A stretch of DNA of 17,453 nt from Legionella longbeachae (lineage in GTDB: Bacteria > Pseudomonadota > Gammaproteobacteria > Legionellales > Legionellaceae), in the NCBI GenBank assembly GCA_016191305.1, contig JACPOX010000220.1, positions 1-17,453 on the forward strand, given 5' to 3'. The stretch's first letter is position 1. Every line of letters begins with the position of its first letter. The position numbers were made by a program, and so were the translations under genes. Positions 15,886 through 17,453 of the stretch are shown one piece after another. The notes below the pieces were generated by a model that was given only the letters and a program-made list of their open reading frames with translations, was not told the origin of the DNA and searched no databases.

Positions 15886-16849
15886 TAATTATTCTTCAGA
15901 TACTTCTCTTAGTTTAAGCTCAGAAGATGAGGTACAAGAGAAAAAATATCAAACTCAATGGGATTTTATGCAAATGGCCTGGGTAAATGGACGTATACCT
16001 CAAGCGATGTTATTTGTTGGCTCATTGGATAGGGCTCTTATTGATTTTATTAACCGATTGAACCGGCTGATTTTTTGTAAAAAACAACTACCAAATCCTT
16101 GTCTGGAATGTATTGATTGTCAAATGCTTGTTCGAGGTGAACATCCAGATGTGCAATGGGTTAAACCTGAAAAAAAAGGTGGGCCAATTAAAATTGACCA
16201 AATTAGAGAATTACAAAATTACTCTTATTTAACTCCCCAACGTGCAAAATATCGCCTGATTATGATTGAGGCCGCGGATAGAATGAATATCGCCGCAGCA
16301 AATTCATTATTAAAAATTCTGGAGGAGCCAGCACCACACACCTTGTTTTTACTTATCGCACAGCAATTAAGTACGGTATTGCCTACAATATTAAGCCGCT
16401 GCCAAGTAATTCGTTTTGAATCATATAGTAATATACTTGACATAAATTTTTTAAAATTGGCTGAACATTATCCACAAGAATCAGAACAAGCAATGATTAT
16501 TAAGCAAGCAGAACTCATTTTAGATGGGTTAATTGCTGTGATAAAAAAAAAAGAGCATCCTTGTGTCGTCGCAGCTCACTGGAATCAGTTTGAACTTGGT
16601 ATCTTATTGTGGTTTTTGTATTTGGTCTTCTCACAAATACAAAAAATGCAAATTCAAGCATGTGAACCCATTGGTCCTGCGATTCATCAATTAATAGACT
16701 TGGCATCTTTATTAAACCCTATTATGATTTTTGATCAAATTGACAAAATAAACACATTGCAACGAAAATTAAACCATAATATGAATGTAAATCAAATTTT
16801 GGTTCTGGAAGATTTATTGTTATCTATTAATGATAACGAGAGTATTTGA
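15875..16849 (+). CDS. holB: DNA polymerase III delta prime subunit
   Basis: Stator of the clamp loader that opens the beta sliding clamp. The 324-residue product has the AAA+ fold without a working P-loop ([10 protein letters not shown] at 44-53), as expected for delta prime. It has a zinc module with Cys68, Cys76, Cys79 and Cys82, the sensor-like [20 protein letters not shown] at 133-152, and the SRC motif at 174-176 that contacts a neighbouring ATP site. Two starts are possible. ATG 15875 has GAGAG about eight bases upstream; ATG 15851 has AAGG about six bases upstream and adds eight residues. I prefer 15875 but only slightly. Either way the first 25 or so residues are serine-rich and acidic and lie before the usual start of the fold. 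A run of ten A at 16543-16552 encodes the end of an Ile codon and three lysines. Confidence 0.92.
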   Translation: MSHNNYSSDTSLSLSSEDEVQEKKYQTQWDFMQMAWVNGRIPQAMLFVGSLDRALIDFINRLNRLIFCKKQLPNPCLECIDCQMLVRGEHPDVQWVKPEKKGGPIKIDQIRELQNYSYLTPQRAKYRLIMIEAADRMNIAAANSLLKILEEPAPHTLFLLIAQQLSTVLPTILSRCQVIRFESYSNILDINFLKLAEHYPQESEQAMIIKQAELILDGLIAVIKKKEHPCVVAAHWNQFELGILLWFLYLVFSQIQKMQIQACEPIGPAIHQLIDLASLLNPIMIFDQIDKINTLQRKLNHNMNVNQILVLEDLLLSINDNESI

Positions 16850-16881
16850 CTCATAATTTAATATAGGTAGGGAGACTAAAG

Positions 16882-17220
16882 ATGGAGAAAATGCAAAAGA
16901 TTCGTTGCTCCTTTGCTAATGAGACTGCTTTATATTCCGCTTATATGCCTTTTGTCATTGGTGGCGGAATATTTATCCGTAATCATCATGTAGATGAAAT
17001 CGGTGAACAAGTTAGTTTATCAATAAAATTAATGGATGAAGAGGAACCTTATGAGGTAATGGGAAAAGTCATTTGGATTACCCCTAAAGGAGCACAAGGA
17101 AATAAAGTGCCTGGCATCGGAGCACAGTTTATTGGCGAGAACAGCCGGAATTTGTGTAATAAAATAGAGACCTATTTAGCAGGCATGATAAAATCAAATA
17201 AGTTAACAGATACTATGTAA
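16882..17220 (+). CDS. pilZ: Type IV pilus assembly protein PilZ
   Basis: The founding member of the PilZ fold, needed for type IV pilus assembly with PilB and FimX in Pseudomonas and Xanthomonas. The 112-residue protein aligns well with Pseudomonas PilZ, especially YSAYMPFVIGGGIFI at 18-32, GKVIWITPKGAQGNKVPGIG at 61-80 and NKIETYLAG at 93-101, ending TDTM. It lacks the RxxxR and D/NxSxxG motifs that bind cyclic di-GMP, as does the Pseudomonas protein, so direct c-di-GMP binding is unlikely. GGGAG precedes ATG 16882 by about eight bases; ATG 16891 is an alternative. The holB-pilZ-tatD order is the same as in pseudomonads. Confidence 0.94.
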   Translation: MEKMQKIRCSFANETALYSAYMPFVIGGGIFIRNHHVDEIGEQVSLSIKLMDEEEPYEVMGKVIWITPKGAQGNKVPGIGAQFIGENSRNLCNKIETYLAGMIKSNKLTDTM

Positions 17221-17234
17221 TGAGGTCACCATCT

Positions 17235-17453
17235 ATGTTAGTTGATTCCCACTGTCATTTGAATTTTCTTGATTTAACTGATTTTAATCATGATATGGCT
17301 AATGTTTTATCGCAAGCTAAGGCCAATGACGTCCAACATTTTTTATGTGTTTGTGTTGAGCTAAATGACTATCCCCAATTAGAGAAGTTAGCTGCTGATT
17401 TTCCAGACATTAGTATTTCTGTTGGCGTACATCCGAATAGTGAAATGGAAATT
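17235..17453 (+). CDS. TatD-family metal-dependent hydrolase (YcfH type), 5' part
   Basis: The first 73 codons of a TatD-family phosphohydrolase/DNase, cut by the window edge. The N-terminal metal motif is present as LVDSHCHLNFLDL (His6 and His8). SVGVHPNSE near residue 63 is the second conserved strand with its histidine. Its place after holB and pilZ matches E. coli ycfH, which follows holB, more than tatD of the Tat operon. GAGGT lies eight bases before ATG 17235. The activity of YcfH-type proteins is poorly defined, with 3'-5' DNase activity known only for some relatives. The missing C-terminal two thirds holds the remaining metal ligands. Confidence 0.93.
   Translation, partial: MLVDSHCHLNFLDLTDFNHDMANVLSQAKANDVQHFLCVCVELNDYPQLEKLAADFPDISISVGVHPNSEMEI

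Noticed and set aside
1..17453. CRISPR array, tRNA, rRNA, insertion sequence, toxin-antitoxin or defence genes
   Set aside because: I found no direct-repeat array, no cloverleaf-like or rRNA-like sequence, and no transposase, integrase or defence-type protein; the genes present are core metabolic and replication genes.

Overview
The window looks like chromosomal DNA of a low-GC gammaproteobacterium, most probably a Legionella or close relative. The evidence is the AT-rich sequence and codon use, the classic gammaproteobacterial order DUF177-rpmF-plsX-fabHDG-acpP-fabF-mltG-tmk-holB-pilZ-tatD, and an exported YkuD protein of the kind Legionella genomes call EnhA-like. The genus is an inference from gene content and general familiarity; no search was run. 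Almost every large gene is a recognisable core gene. I see no tRNA, rRNA, CRISPR array, insertion sequence, phage gene or defence island, and no new multi-gene system. The unusual signals lie between genes or in how they overlap.

Region 1 (1-567): the first 15 codons of a leftward gene run off the left edge. Behind them is about 520 bases of AT-rich DNA with one doubtful 48-residue leftward reading frame and several weak inverted repeats. Region 2 (592-4993, rightward): hutU and hutH, the last and first enzymes of the histidine-to-formiminoglutamate path needed here, run straight into rnhA and dnaQ with gaps of 9 and 3 bases. Histidine breakdown and DNA replication/repair therefore probably share a transcript. 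A 125-base imperfect palindrome closes this unit.

Region 3 (5152-7725): a small exported cysteine-containing protein (leftward), a divergent YkuD L,D-transpeptidase (rightward), then erpA and mnmA (leftward). The transpeptidase and erpA converge and overlap by 97 bases. Region 4 (7819-17453, rightward): an extended -10 promoter with a 13-base palindrome on top of it appears to start a long cluster. This begins with a YceD-type ribosome-biogenesis protein and ribosomal protein L32. The fatty-acid/phospholipid genes follow (plsX, fabH, fabD, fabG, acpP, fabF), then mltG, tmk, holB, pilZ and the start of tatD. Together these make acyl-ACP and acyl-phosphate for membrane lipid and link to cell-wall synthesis (MltG), dTTP supply and replication (Tmk, DNA polymerase III delta prime) and type IV pili (PilZ). 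Compared with E. coli, pabC is missing between fabF and mltG, and pilZ is inserted between holB and tatD as in pseudomonads.

The cluster is interrupted by three non-coding structures that may set expression levels: a dRS3-like repeat at the promoter, a paired inverted-repeat element in the 179-base fabD-fabG gap, and a strong GC-rich hairpin between acpP and fabF. Several starts were moved from the longest possible reading frame on Shine-Dalgarno and family-length grounds (hutU, erpA, mnmA, rpmF, fabF, holB, the transpeptidase). Three genes use non-ATG starts (rnhA GTG, plsX TTG, fabF TTG).
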